From: an uncultured Treponema sp.
Lineage (GTDB): Bacteria; Spirochaetota; Spirochaetia; Treponematales; Treponemataceae
Reading direction: 5' to 3'
Length of the DNA: 14,635 bases
Assembly: GCA_937923945.1 (NCBI GenBank)
Contig: CALDWC010000088.1
Coordinates: 1-14,635 of the forward strand
A program made the translations under genes and the position numbers. Of the stretch, positions 7,308-14,462 are shown piece by piece. The number at the start of each line of letters is the position of its first letter. Within the stretch, counting starts at the first letter, position 1. Under the pieces are notes generated by a model. That model did not search any database. It worked only from the letters and a program-made list of their open reading frames with translations, and was not told where the DNA came from.

Positions 7308-8915
7308 TTACTTCTCTCCATCGGTAAAATCAAGCGTGTAGGTGACGGAAAATTGAGCGTCGGTGACATTGCGCTTTTCAATAATCGGTCGAGCAATACT
7401 CAAAGTTCCATTCACTGTGTAGGTAAGCGTAAACGTAATCGGTTTATCGAGCGGCAACTTTTCATTTTTCGCAAGTGACGATGTTATTTCAGTTGTAAAA
7501 CCATTGGCATTATACTTTACATTTTTAATTCCATTAAAGCACAAGTACGCAAAATCCGTTCCACTTGCTGGTACAAACGAAAATTGTGCAACGCAAGAAT
7601 CAGCTGTGTTTAATTCATTTCCAACACTTGACGCTTGCGCAGCCTTGTGTCCTATGCTCCATAATTGATTTGCAAACGCTGTATCAGTTTTTAGCTCAAA
7701 ACTACCGCGCCTTTCTAAATCGGAAAGTTTCAGCAAAAAGCTATTGTTTGTGGTAAGTTCAGCATTTTCCTTCACGCCAATTTTTTTGCATTCCAATATG
7801 TTGCTTCGATTTGGAAAAACAACCGTTTCATTTGAAATCGAATTTTTGGTACGCACAAAAAGATACGCATACGAAAGTTCAGTTTTTGTAGTTTGTTCAA
7901 TCGATTTAAAACTTTCGTTATGGACGTAATTCATCTGCACGAGTAAGCCTGCGTCATGAGGTGGCACGGTAACCTGTGGCATTGCCTCTGCTTCTTTTGC
8001 GTCAAGCGAAAAGTATGGCGACTTCCCTGCTCCATCGGGCGCACGCGTGGCTGTTTCGCTGTAATTTTGACGCGGATTAAAATACCCCGCTTCCAAATCG
8101 TTTTTTGCCCATTCATACAGTACAACACTACCGTCCTCTTGGACATAGCCGACCGGATCATAATAGTAGAATTTCCCGTAAGCTTTTGTATGTTCCACTT
8201 CTCCCTGCGTCGGAATGACAGGGGCTTCAAAATCGACCCAATCTTTCGGTACCTTATTGCCGAGAATGCTGTCAAGCCATGCCGGTTCGGCGTAATACCA
8301 GCAAAACTTCGTGTATGTGTCAACACAAAGCATCGTGTTATCAAGCGGACCCGCTTTCGATTGTGCGGTAAATCGAAAAAATAAAAACCGCTCTTCCCGC
8401 TTTTTTAACTTTTCGTCAGGGTCACGTTCGGGAGTAAAGGGATCAAAATCGGTGTAGCGCACCGCCTGCCATCGTGCCGTACGGTCTTTGTAGCGGTAAT
8501 ATGTTACATTCGTAAGTGCGCGCAATCCCGAGCCGAGTATTTTTCCGTTAGAAAAAGTTTCACCGTAATTTCCGTCATCCGTCCAGCTTCCCGAGTTATC
8601 AAAGCGATAAGTTCCGATGTTCTTATCCGTAAGATTAACGCAGTAAAACACCCAGTCGTCGAACTTACTTGCAGAGAAAGGCACATCTTTATTTTGTTCT
8701 GCATCGTTGAATAATTCTTGAATTTTCTTTTCTTTGTCAGCGGAAATTTCAACGGTCCCTGGGTCGCTTGTATCCACCTCTTTTGCATCTGTCGAAATAT
8801 CAATATTTCTTCGCCGCTGATTGTAAAATTTTGTCGATTCAAAGCCGAATTTGCACGAACTGATCGTTATAAGCAAAAATACTACAATAAAAAATAAACC
8901 GTTTCGTTTTTTCAA
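7308..8915 (-). CDS. Lipoprotein of unknown function, likely frameshifted C-terminus
   Basis: From TTG 8915 this is a 535-residue lipoprotein. MKKRNG is followed by a hydrophobic stretch and the lipobox ISSC, with the lipidated Cys at 21. I prefer TTG because AGAGGA (8929-8924) lies 8 nt before it and the signal peptide then has normal length; ATG 8954 has no binding site and adds 13 basic residues. Residues 137-258 match the downstream secreted protein in order: VTYYRYK, RFLFFRFTAQSKAG, CVDTYTKFCWYY and KFYYYDPVGYV. Residues 320-535 appear rich in beta strands (for example FTLTYT and FSVTYTLDF), perhaps immunoglobulin-like; this is inference. After the stop, another frame encodes SLEVTYTISWK before a second stop, suggesting a recent frameshift. 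No function is recognised. Confidence 0.78.
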   Translation of the reverse strand: MKKRNGLFFIVVFLLITISSCKFGFESTKFYNQRRRNIDISTDAKEVDTSDPGTVEISADKEKKIQELFNDAEQNKDVPFSASKFDDWVFYCVNLTDKNIGTYRFDNSGSWTDDGNYGETFSNGKILGSGLRALTNVTYYRYKDRTARWQAVRYTDFDPFTPERDPDEKLKKREERFLFFRFTAQSKAGPLDNTMLCVDTYTKFCWYYAEPAWLDSILGNKVPKDWVDFEAPVIPTQGEVEHTKAYGKFYYYDPVGYVQEDGSVVLYEWAKNDLEAGYFNPRQNYSETATRAPDGAGKSPYFSLDAKEAEAMPQVTVPPHDAGLLVQMNYVHNESFKSIEQTTKTELSYAYLFVRTKNSISNETVVFPNRSNILECKKIGVKENAELTTNNSFLLKLSDLERRGSFELKTDTAFANQLWSIGHKAAQASSVGNELNTADSCVAQFSFVPASGTDFAYLCFNGIKNVKYNANGFTTEITSSLAKNEKLPLDKPITFTLTYTVNGTLSIARPIIEKRNVTDAQFSVTYTLDFTDGEK

Positions 8916-8962
8916 TTTCGTTTTCCTCTGCGTTATTGTACTTTTCAAAACCATGACGAAAA

Positions 8963-9787
8963 TTACGGATTAACCTTAAAATTCAGTCCCATTGTTACCC
9001 CGAAATCAAACGAATTTAAGTAAAAACTTTTGAGCGGAGTTGTTTTTGCATCAAAGCCCTGCGTTTTCGCTCCCGCTTCTACGGCTGCAGGCATTGCGAT
9101 ATATTTCGGTCTATAAATACAATACGACATATAGCTGCCGATAATTAGTTCGGTAGTACTGATAATCGGCTGAATATATTCAAGCGATCCGCGGAGCAAA
9201 AATCCGACCGGATTCATCTTTTTCATCATATCTTTTGTAACGATAATCGTTCCCACTCCGTCCATTTCTTTTAAAGTTTTATCATTCGGATCACCGTTAT
9301 TGTACATATCATAGGATGGCGTTGCATCGGCAATAACGCGGGTGCCAAGCCCGAATCCCGCTACCAGCCGGTTTTTTAAAAAATAAGCTTTGAGTTCCGT
9401 TCCCAAATGCACAACCGGTGTATAGAACACATTCACAAAAACATCAACACCCAGAGTACCCGATATTTCACCGGCAAAGCCCTGTCCGACCCCAAGAAAA
9501 AATCCCAATCCTAGACCGCCGAAACGACTCGTATCGTCCATGCTAAAATAGCGTTTTGCATCGAAAATATAAGTAAGTTCGGCTTCCCCGTTCATAATAA
9601 AGCCAACGCTTCCTTTCAAATAATCCGCGCCCATTTTTTTCAAGTCGGATTCATTGATATGAATATCGGTATAACTTCCCGAAAATAAAGCCTTGAGTCC
9701 TAAAACAGCACCTTCGTCAAAGCTAAAAGCCGGCAAAACAGTCATGCACAGTAAAAGCGTAATAATATATATTCTTAATCGTTTCAT
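8963..9787 (-). CDS. Exported beta-barrel-like envelope protein
   Basis: This 274-residue protein starts at ATG 9787, 6 nt after AAGGGA (9799-9794); the ATG two codons upstream directly abuts that site. A signal peptide (MKRLR, hydrophobic to about 19, AFS) is followed by Gly-rich amphipathic stretches such as FGGLGLGFFLGVGQGF, and a C-terminal strand FDFGVTMGLNFKV. This is typical of small treponemal outer-membrane proteins with 8-14 strands. No specific family is recognised and the barrel call is inference. It is the first gene of the operon that continues into the lipoprotein (47-nt gap) and its paralogue, so the three may form an envelope assembly. Confidence 0.72.
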   Translation of the reverse strand: MKRLRIYIITLLLCMTVLPAFSFDEGAVLGLKALFSGSYTDIHINESDLKKMGADYLKGSVGFIMNGEAELTYIFDAKRYFSMDDTSRFGGLGLGFFLGVGQGFAGEISGTLGVDVFVNVFYTPVVHLGTELKAYFLKNRLVAGFGLGTRVIADATPSYDMYNNGDPNDKTLKEMDGVGTIIVTKDMMKKMNPVGFLLRGSLEYIQPIISTTELIIGSYMSYCIYRPKYIAMPAAVEAGAKTQGFDAKTTPLKSFYLNSFDFGVTMGLNFKVNP

Positions 9788-9835
9788 ACTCATTCCCTTG
9801 TACTATTTCAATGATAATTCAATCAAAAATAAAAG

Positions 9836-9874
9836 TACTCTATATAGAGTAACCAATTTATCAATATATGTCAA
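9836..9874 (-). promoter_or_regulatory. Promoter with a 16-bp palindrome for the envelope operon
   Basis: On the minus strand a perfect TTGACA (9874-9869) is followed after 17 bp by TACTCT (9851-9846), a weak -10 box. The -10 box is the first part of a perfect 16-bp palindrome TACTCTATATAGAGTA (9836-9851). The predicted start is near 9839, leaving about a 50-nt leader. A strong -35 box, a weak -10 box and a palindrome at the start point fit a regulated promoter. Confidence 0.55.
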
Positions 9875-10185
9875 GATAGCGCATTTCATCACGTTAAATC
9901 CAACCGAAATAAAAACGATTCATCACATAAAAATCTAACCCAAATATACTAAGGTAGATTCTGGACGTTTTTGAAACAACGATTTTAAAGGTGGGCACTG
10001 GCGTATGCCTCGTCAAGTTCTCTACCTTATTAGAAATCCCGTAAAAACGGTCGATGTGCCTCACAATATAACCATATCGAAACAATGTAAAACTTCAAAA
10101 CATAACGGGTAAACTTTCTGTATTTTTTTTAATTATATCAAATTCTTTCTCCTTTTATTTTTATATTTTATTGAAAAAAACAAAC
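9875..10185. other. Gene-free spacer with a dispersed repeat fragment
   Basis: No gene is supported. A 63-codon minus-strand frame (9894-10085) spans the repeat and has no binding site or recognisable domain. The segment 9981-10000 (GATTTTAAAG GTGGGCACTG) recurs inverted at 14492-14511 with one mismatch, and 9991-10010 resembles module R1 with six additional bases. The rest is AT-rich and carries the upstream ends of two divergent promoters. Confidence 0.6.
9981..10010 (+). repeat. Dispersed intergenic repeat fragment
   Basis: The first 20 bases match the minus strand of 14492-14511 with one C/T difference. The last 20 bases align with 20-33 (GTGGGC plus GTATGCCT) if six bases (ACTGGC) are inserted. 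It therefore bridges two repeat modules that are separate elsewhere in the window. Confidence 0.6.
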
Positions 10186-10213
10186 TTGACACTTTTTAAA
10201 TTAAGCATATACT
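10186..10213 (+). promoter_or_regulatory. Promoter of argF
   Basis: TTGACA (10186-10191) and TATACT (10208-10213) are separated by 16 bp, close to sigma70 consensus. The predicted start near 10220 gives a leader of about 60 nt before the argF ATG. Confidence 0.8.
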
Positions 10214-10227
10214 GGGGATATAGAATC

Positions 10228-10258
10228 TTGCATATCGGCGTTTTTTCATGATATGTAA
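10228..10258 (+). promoter_or_regulatory. Leader hairpin upstream of argF
   Basis: TTGCATATC (10228-10236) can pair with GATATGTAA (10250-10258) over nine positions with one G-U pair, around a 13-nt loop containing six T. It sits in the predicted 5' leader, ending 10 nt before the GGAGGA ribosome binding site. A role in mRNA stability or translation is possible but unproven. Confidence 0.35.
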
Positions 10259-10280
10259 TGAGTTTTTTGGAGGAAGTTTT

Positions 10281-11297
10281 ATGTTAAATTCAATTCCGGG
10301 TAAAACCGCGAAAAACTTGCGCGGTAAAAGTTTTTTGAAATTGTTGGATCTTACACCCGATGAAATTCGGTATTTGATTGAATTGTCCAAAAATTTTAAG
10401 AATATGAAGCGAGCCGGTGTTCCGCATCGGTATTTGGAAGGTAAAAATATTGTTTTACTTTTTGAAAAAACCTCAACGCGAACGCGATGCTCTTTTGAAG
10501 TCGCAGGACACGATTTGGGAATGGGCGTAACCTACCTTGATCCGGGTTCGTCACAAATGGGGCACAAAGAGTCAATTGAAGATACGGCACGCGTTTTAGG
10601 TCGTATGTTCGACGGTATCGAATACCGTGGATTTAGCCAGGATCTGGTTGAAACCTTGGCAAAATATGCGGGTGTTCCCGTTTGGAACGGTTTAACGGAT
10701 GAATTTCACCCGACTCAAATGATTGCAGACCTTTTAACCATTGAAGAGCAGTTCGGTCATTTGAAAGGTTTAAAGTTCACGTACTTCGGTGATGCCCGCA
10801 ATAATATGGGAAACTCGTTGATGGTTGCGTGTGCAAAAATGGGGATGCACTTTACTGCTTGCGCCCCGAAAGCGTTGTTCCCGCATGATGATCTCGTTGC
10901 CGAAGCCAAAAAGATTGCAGCGGAAACGGGCGGCTCGGTAACCTTGACCGAAGATACTGATGCCGGTTCAAAAGATGCAAACGTTTTGTATACCGATATT
11001 TGGGTTTCAATGGGCGAACCGGACAACGTTTGGGAAGAACGCATCAAACTTTTGAAGCCGTATCAAGTAAATATGAAACTGATGAACAACGCCAGCAAGG
11101 ATGCAATTTTCCTACACTGCTTACCTTCCTTCCATGATCTAAAAACAACAAAGGGGCAGGAAATTCACAAGAAGTTCGGACTCACCGAAATGGAAGTTTC
11201 CAACGAAGTGTTCGAATCTTCCCGCTCAAAAGTTTTTGAAGAAGCGGAAAACCGCATGCACACGATTAAAGCCGTGATGTACGCAACGTTAAGCTAA
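10281..11297 (+). CDS. argF: Ornithine carbamoyltransferase
   Basis: This 338-residue enzyme transfers carbamoyl from carbamoyl phosphate to ornithine to give citrulline, or runs in reverse in arginine catabolism. Carbamoyl-phosphate binding motifs are STRTR (65-69) and HPTQ (143-146). GDARNNMGNS lies at 170-179. Ornithine-site residues are D239 and WVSMG (241-245), and the catalytic HCLP at 279-282 is followed by SFHD, where many relatives have AFHD. Length and motifs are complete. ATG 10281 is preceded at 6 nt by GGAGGA (10269-10274); an in-frame ATG at 10248 lacks such a site. It stands alone with its own promoter and terminator, and no arginine biosynthesis or deiminase gene is nearby, so a catabolic (arcB-like) role is as likely as a biosynthetic one. 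Confidence 0.96.
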   Translation: MLNSIPGKTAKNLRGKSFLKLLDLTPDEIRYLIELSKNFKNMKRAGVPHRYLEGKNIVLLFEKTSTRTRCSFEVAGHDLGMGVTYLDPGSSQMGHKESIEDTARVLGRMFDGIEYRGFSQDLVETLAKYAGVPVWNGLTDEFHPTQMIADLLTIEEQFGHLKGLKFTYFGDARNNMGNSLMVACAKMGMHFTACAPKALFPHDDLVAEAKKIAAETGGSVTLTEDTDAGSKDANVLYTDIWVSMGEPDNVWEERIKLLKPYQVNMKLMNNASKDAIFLHCLPSFHDLKTTKGQEIHKKFGLTEMEVSNEVFESSRSKVFEEAENRMHTIKAVMYATLS

Positions 11298-11310
11298 TTC
11301 AAAAAAAGAT

Positions 11311-11338
11311 AAACCGCTCGACAACGAGCGGTTTTTTT
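11311..11338 (+). terminator. Intrinsic terminator after argF
   Basis: AAACCGCTCG (11311-11320) pairs perfectly with CGAGCGGTTT (11325-11334) around the tetraloop ACAA, and the 3' arm runs into seven T (11332-11338). It lies 13 nt past the argF stop and about 30 nt before the next gene, so that gene probably has another promoter or depends on read-through. Confidence 0.95.
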
Positions 11339-11368
11339 ATGACAACCTAAATCGCAGCGAGGTTGCGT

Positions 11369-12181
11369 ATGCCTAATTTTTTTGCACATTATTTGCATGG
11401 ACAGTATGTTTTAAATGCTTTGCCGAAAGATATTTATAAGCGTATATCCAATAAAAAGCTTTTTGAAATCGGCTTGCAGGGACCGGATATTTTTTATCCG
11501 TACAAAGCAATTACCTTTCCCAATTCCTATAAAATAAATAAATTAGGCGGGAAAATTCATAAAAAGCCGTGTATGAAATTTATGGAAAATCTTTTTAAAA
11601 ATACAGAAGTTTCGCCGACGGGGGATTTGTTTTCTTATGTTTGCGGTTTTATTTGTCATTTTTCACTCGACTCGGTGTGCCATCCGTACATTGACGGCGT
11701 CGCGGAAAAAAATGATTTTACGCACGGTGAAATCGAAACCGAATTTGATCGCGTATTACTCGAATTACACGGGTATGATCCCGTTAAAACAAAACTCAGC
11801 GATATGATAACGCTCCCCGATGTAAAAAGTAAATCGGTGAAAGAGATGAGTAAAGCATTTAAAGGATATAAAAAAATAACCCCAAAAGTGATGGCGCGGA
11901 CACTCAAAGATTTTAAGCGTTTCAAACGACTGTTTTATTCGCCGTCTAAAATCAAGCAGCGGGTTCTTTTATATGTTTGCCAAGCATTTATGCTCAAAAA
12001 TATTTATAACAGCTGCGTGATGCGGACAAAAGTAAATCCGAAAAGTTTTATCACAAATACCGGTTTAATATATTTATTCACCGATTGCATCGGAGACTCG
12101 TGTGAATTGATTGCGAATTTTTCCGATCACATTGTGTTTCATGTTCCACTGAGTAAAAAGTTTGAACGCTGTTTTGTATAG
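11369..12181 (+). CDS. Zinc-dependent phospholipase C-like protein
   Basis: This 270-residue protein carries the His/Asp pattern of the Zn_dep_PLPC family (phospholipase C/P1 nuclease-like). The N-terminus has H7 and H10, followed by GLQGPDIFYPY (36-45) and H64. CGFICHFSLDSVCHPY (92-107) supplies H97, D101 and H105, and FTHGEIETEFD (117-127) supplies H119, E123 and D127. No signal peptide is visible, unlike secreted clostridial phospholipases, so it may act in the cytosol. ATG 11369 is chosen because GAGG (11359-11362) lies 6 nt before it; the TTG two codons upstream overlaps the end of that site. The C-terminal half is basic and Lys-rich. The substrate is unknown. It converges on the next gene across 13 bp. 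Confidence 0.85.
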   Translation: MPNFFAHYLHGQYVLNALPKDIYKRISNKKLFEIGLQGPDIFYPYKAITFPNSYKINKLGGKIHKKPCMKFMENLFKNTEVSPTGDLFSYVCGFICHFSLDSVCHPYIDGVAEKNDFTHGEIETEFDRVLLELHGYDPVKTKLSDMITLPDVKSKSVKEMSKAFKGYKKITPKVMARTLKDFKRFKRLFYSPSKIKQRVLLYVCQAFMLKNIYNSCVMRTKVNPKSFITNTGLIYLFTDCIGDSCELIANFSDHIVFHVPLSKKFERCFV

Positions 12182-12194
12182 CGTCGGAACAATT

Positions 12195-12959
12195 TTAAAC
12201 ATCAACGGCAAAAAGAGCAAAATCGTATTTCACCGGATCTTCCGGACAGAATTTTTTGAGAACGTCCGTCACTTCAAAAACCGCTTTTGCATCGTTGGAT
12301 TTTCGCGTTAAAATACCCAACGCACGGCTCACACGCGCAGAATGAACATCGAGCGGTAAAAAAAGTTCCGCCGGTGAAACGGTTTTCCACAAACCGAAAT
12401 CCACACCGTGTTGATTTGATCGCACCATCCAGCGCAAAAAAAGATTTATTCTTTTCGCGGCGGAACCGCCTCGCATATCGCCGAGATGCTTTTTTGCGTG
12501 CGGTAGCATATCTTTGCAAAATTCGGAACGAAAATGCGAAATTGCGTCGATTAATGTTTCATCGGCACTTTGTGCGGTAAAAAGCGTTTCCAGCGAACGC
12601 CGTTTTTCATCACGGTAAAGTCGCCGCAAAGCCGAGGCAAAAGCAAACGCATCGTCGCCGTTGAACGTGCGGTGATAAAATTTCCGTATGTTTGCAAAAT
12701 CCCGATCACTTGAATCGACAATAAACGCGTACGGCGCATGCTCAAAAATTTCTAAAAGTTTATCGCAGCTTTTGAGAATAGCCGTGCGGTTTCCCCACGC
12801 AATCGTTGAAGCAAACAAAGCGGTAATTTCAATATCCTGTAACGCGGTAAACCGGTGCGGTACGCTGATAGGATCGTTCGGAATGAATGCGGGCGTTTCG
12901 TATTTTTGAGCCGCTTCATCAAGTTTTGCTTTTAATGCATTAAATGAAGATTCGTTCAT
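12195..12959 (-). CDS. TIGR02757 (DUF2400) family protein
   Basis: This 254-residue protein matches the TIGR02757/DUF2400 pattern: DPISVPHRFTALQDIEITALF (29-49) near the N-terminus, SAAKRINLFLRWMVR (166-180), LPLDVHSARVSRALGIL (201-217) and a C-terminal DPVKYDFALF (241-250). The LDVH.ARVSRALG stretch resembles the Asp-containing segment of HhH-GPD DNA glycosylases (VDTH..RV), which suggests a DNA repair link; this is inference, as no characterised function is known to me. It is the last gene of the smpB operon, starting 30 nt after the previous stop, without a clear ribosome binding site, so it may be translationally coupled. Confidence 0.88.
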   Translation of the reverse strand: MNESSFNALKAKLDEAAQKYETPAFIPNDPISVPHRFTALQDIEITALFASTIAWGNRTAILKSCDKLLEIFEHAPYAFIVDSSDRDFANIRKFYHRTFNGDDAFAFASALRRLYRDEKRRSLETLFTAQSADETLIDAISHFRSEFCKDMLPHAKKHLGDMRGGSAAKRINLFLRWMVRSNQHGVDFGLWKTVSPAELFLPLDVHSARVSRALGILTRKSNDAKAVFEVTDVLKKFCPEDPVKYDFALFAVDV

Positions 12960-12989
12960 TTATCGTAACTACGAAAAAAGCTGAAAGTG

Positions 12990-13796
12990 CTATTGAACCT
13001 TTTTCCAAACAACATTTTTTGTTTCGGTTTTGATTGATGAAATTTCACCGTTTGCAGAAGTTACCACTGTTTCATTTCGCGTACCGGAAAGCGTCGTCCC
13101 GTTTCGTTTGAGCTTCCAAGTCAGCGGTGCGGCTTTTTTGATAACATCCGCAATAAGCTCAGCCGGAACATCCGGAAACTGTCGCTCGGAAATTGCCGTT
13201 TTTTGGGTAATAACAACGGAACCGTTTTTTTCCGTATAGTCAACTGAAATGGAAAGCCCCGAACCGAAAATGATAACCCCGCGTCCGTTTTGTAAAAGTT
13301 TTATATTTTTTATATCGCTTTCACCCGACCATGTACCCGGAAGACCATCACTGATTATTTCAGTATCGACCGATGTTTTTGCCACAGCAATGGACGGTAA
13401 TTCATAGCTTAAATTGAGTAATTGCTGTAAAAGTGTTTTTGATTCCAAGAGGAGGAGATTAACATTTGCGTAGTTCCGTGATAAAAGCCGCGTTGTTCCC
13501 GAATCGACGTTTTTGAGCACCAAGTCGAGTTGCAACTCCGTGCCGGTGTCCAGCAAATTTCCGTAAAACGAAAAATCGGCAGACGGGACATTGTCCGCAT
13601 CGGGAGAAAAAAAAGTTCTGCAATCAACAATTTTATATTCCTTGTTTTCAGATAAAAAACCGAAAATTGCATCGTTGATATTTGACACCGTTTTTTCGTC
13701 CGCATTTTCTGCACTAATTTTAAAAACATTCAGCGAAGGAAGAGCCGTTATCTGCACCAAACAAAACACAAAAAAAAGAGAACACCACTTTTTCAT
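12990..13796 (-). CDS. Secreted protein of unknown function next to smpB
   Basis: This 268-residue protein begins with a signal peptide (MKKWC, hydrophobic 5-16, then ITALPS). ATG 13796 is chosen over the frame start at 13826 because it gives a normal signal peptide and because AAAGGCGG lies just upstream, overlapping the smpB stop. The mature part begins LNVFKISAENADEKTVSNIN and continues with a region (about 29-125) that recalls periplasmic proteins of the FlgO/CsgG type; this is a weak resemblance. A C-terminal half (about 155-268) of short strands follows (IKLLQNGRGVIIFGSG). No family is firmly recognised. It starts 10 nt after smpB ends, so the two are co-transcribed. A link to trans-translation is not implied by that alone. 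Confidence 0.75.
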   Translation of the reverse strand: MKKWCSLFFVFCLVQITALPSLNVFKISAENADEKTVSNINDAIFGFLSENKEYKIVDCRTFFSPDADNVPSADFSFYGNLLDTGTELQLDLVLKNVDSGTTRLLSRNYANVNLLLLESKTLLQQLLNLSYELPSIAVAKTSVDTEIISDGLPGTWSGESDIKNIKLLQNGRGVIIFGSGLSISVDYTEKNGSVVITQKTAISERQFPDVPAELIADVIKKAAPLTWKLKRNGTTLSGTRNETVVTSANGEISSIKTETKNVVWKKVQ

Positions 13797-13806
13797 TTTT
13801 CCGCCT

Positions 13807-14259
13807 TTAATGCTCCCGCATTTCACGCGCCATATCCCGCTGTAAGTCGCGTTCTTGAATCACGGCACGCTTATCATAGAGCTTTTTACCTTTACATAAA
13901 CCCAAGGTTACCTTTACCTTGTTTCCTTTTAAATAGAAAACCAACGGCACCAAAGTTACACCTTTTTCATCGACTTTCCGTTGAAGGCGCTTAATTTCGT
14001 CACGGTGCAGCAATAATTTTTTTAAGCGATTCGGCTCGTGGTTAAAATAGGAGCCGTATGAATATTCGGAAATCAACAAATTACGCACCCATACTTCGCC
14101 GTTGATAATTTCGGCAAAACTGTCCGGAAATGAAAAGCGCCCTTCGCGAACGGACTTAACTTCGGTACCCTGCAGTACAATTCCGCATTCCAGTTCTTCT
14201 TCCACAAAATAATTAAAATACGCTTTTTTGTTTTTTGCCAAAATTTTAATATCATTCAT
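13807..14259 (-). CDS. smpB: SsrA-binding protein SmpB
   Basis: SmpB binds tmRNA (SsrA) and brings it to stalled ribosomes in trans-translation. The 150-residue length is normal. Family motifs are complete: KKAYFNYFVEEELECGIVLQ (11-30), GTEVKS (31-36), the conserved GNKVKVTLGLCKGKKLYDKR near the C-terminus, then ERD and a basic tail ending REMREH. The start is fixed by alignment with other SmpB N-termini. No Shine-Dalgarno sequence precedes it, and a good promoter ends 8 nt before the ATG, so the mRNA may be leaderless. The tmRNA gene itself is not seen in the window. Confidence 0.97.
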   Translation of the reverse strand: MNDIKILAKNKKAYFNYFVEEELECGIVLQGTEVKSVREGRFSFPDSFAEIINGEVWVRNLLISEYSYGSYFNHEPNRLKKLLLHRDEIKRLQRKVDEKGVTLVPLVFYLKGNKVKVTLGLCKGKKLYDKRAVIQERDLQRDMAREMREH

Positions 14260-14267
14260 CGCCGTTG

Positions 14268-14296
14268 AGTATACTCTTTTTAAAAAATTTTATCAA
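14268..14296 (-). promoter_or_regulatory. smpB: Promoter of smpB, predicted nearly leaderless
   Basis: On the minus strand TTGATA (14296-14291) and TATACT (14273-14268) are spaced by 17 bp. Eight bases (CAACGGCG) lie between the -10 box and the ATG, so the transcript should start within 0-2 nt of the start codon. A TATAAT further upstream (14323-14318) has no -35 box at proper spacing but could in principle give a longer leader. Confidence 0.65.
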
Positions 14297-14323
14297 GTTT
14301 TCATATTTGATTTTATAATTATA

Positions 14324-14462
14324 GAACTACTGAAAAGCGATTTTTTTAGCGCCGCCATTGCTAGCGTGCGCCTCGCTTTTTTTATGCGGAACGGAGCGAA
14401 AAAAATGTATGCGCTCTCATTCACGCGAACGAAACAAAACCAAAGCAACCTGCACTCACGGA
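14324..14462. other. Gene-free spacer, GC-biased patch flanked by T and A runs
   Basis: No gene is supported. The stretch contains a GC-rich patch (about 14349-14372, GCGCCGCC through GCGCCTCGC) between runs of seven T, followed by AGCGAAAAAAATG and a less ordered segment. Composition changes sharply from the AT-rich smpB promoter, which suggests another repeat module, but no second copy lies in this window. A minus-strand tmRNA was looked for and not found. Confidence 0.4.

Noticed and set aside
9894..10085. 63-codon minus-strand frame in the spacer before argF
   Set aside because: It runs through the repeat fragment 9981-10010 and has no start signals.
11366..11375. GCGTATGCCT at the start of the phospholipase-like gene, also present in the repeat modules
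   Set aside because: Only 10 bp is shared and it includes the start codon of a real gene; the flanks do not match.
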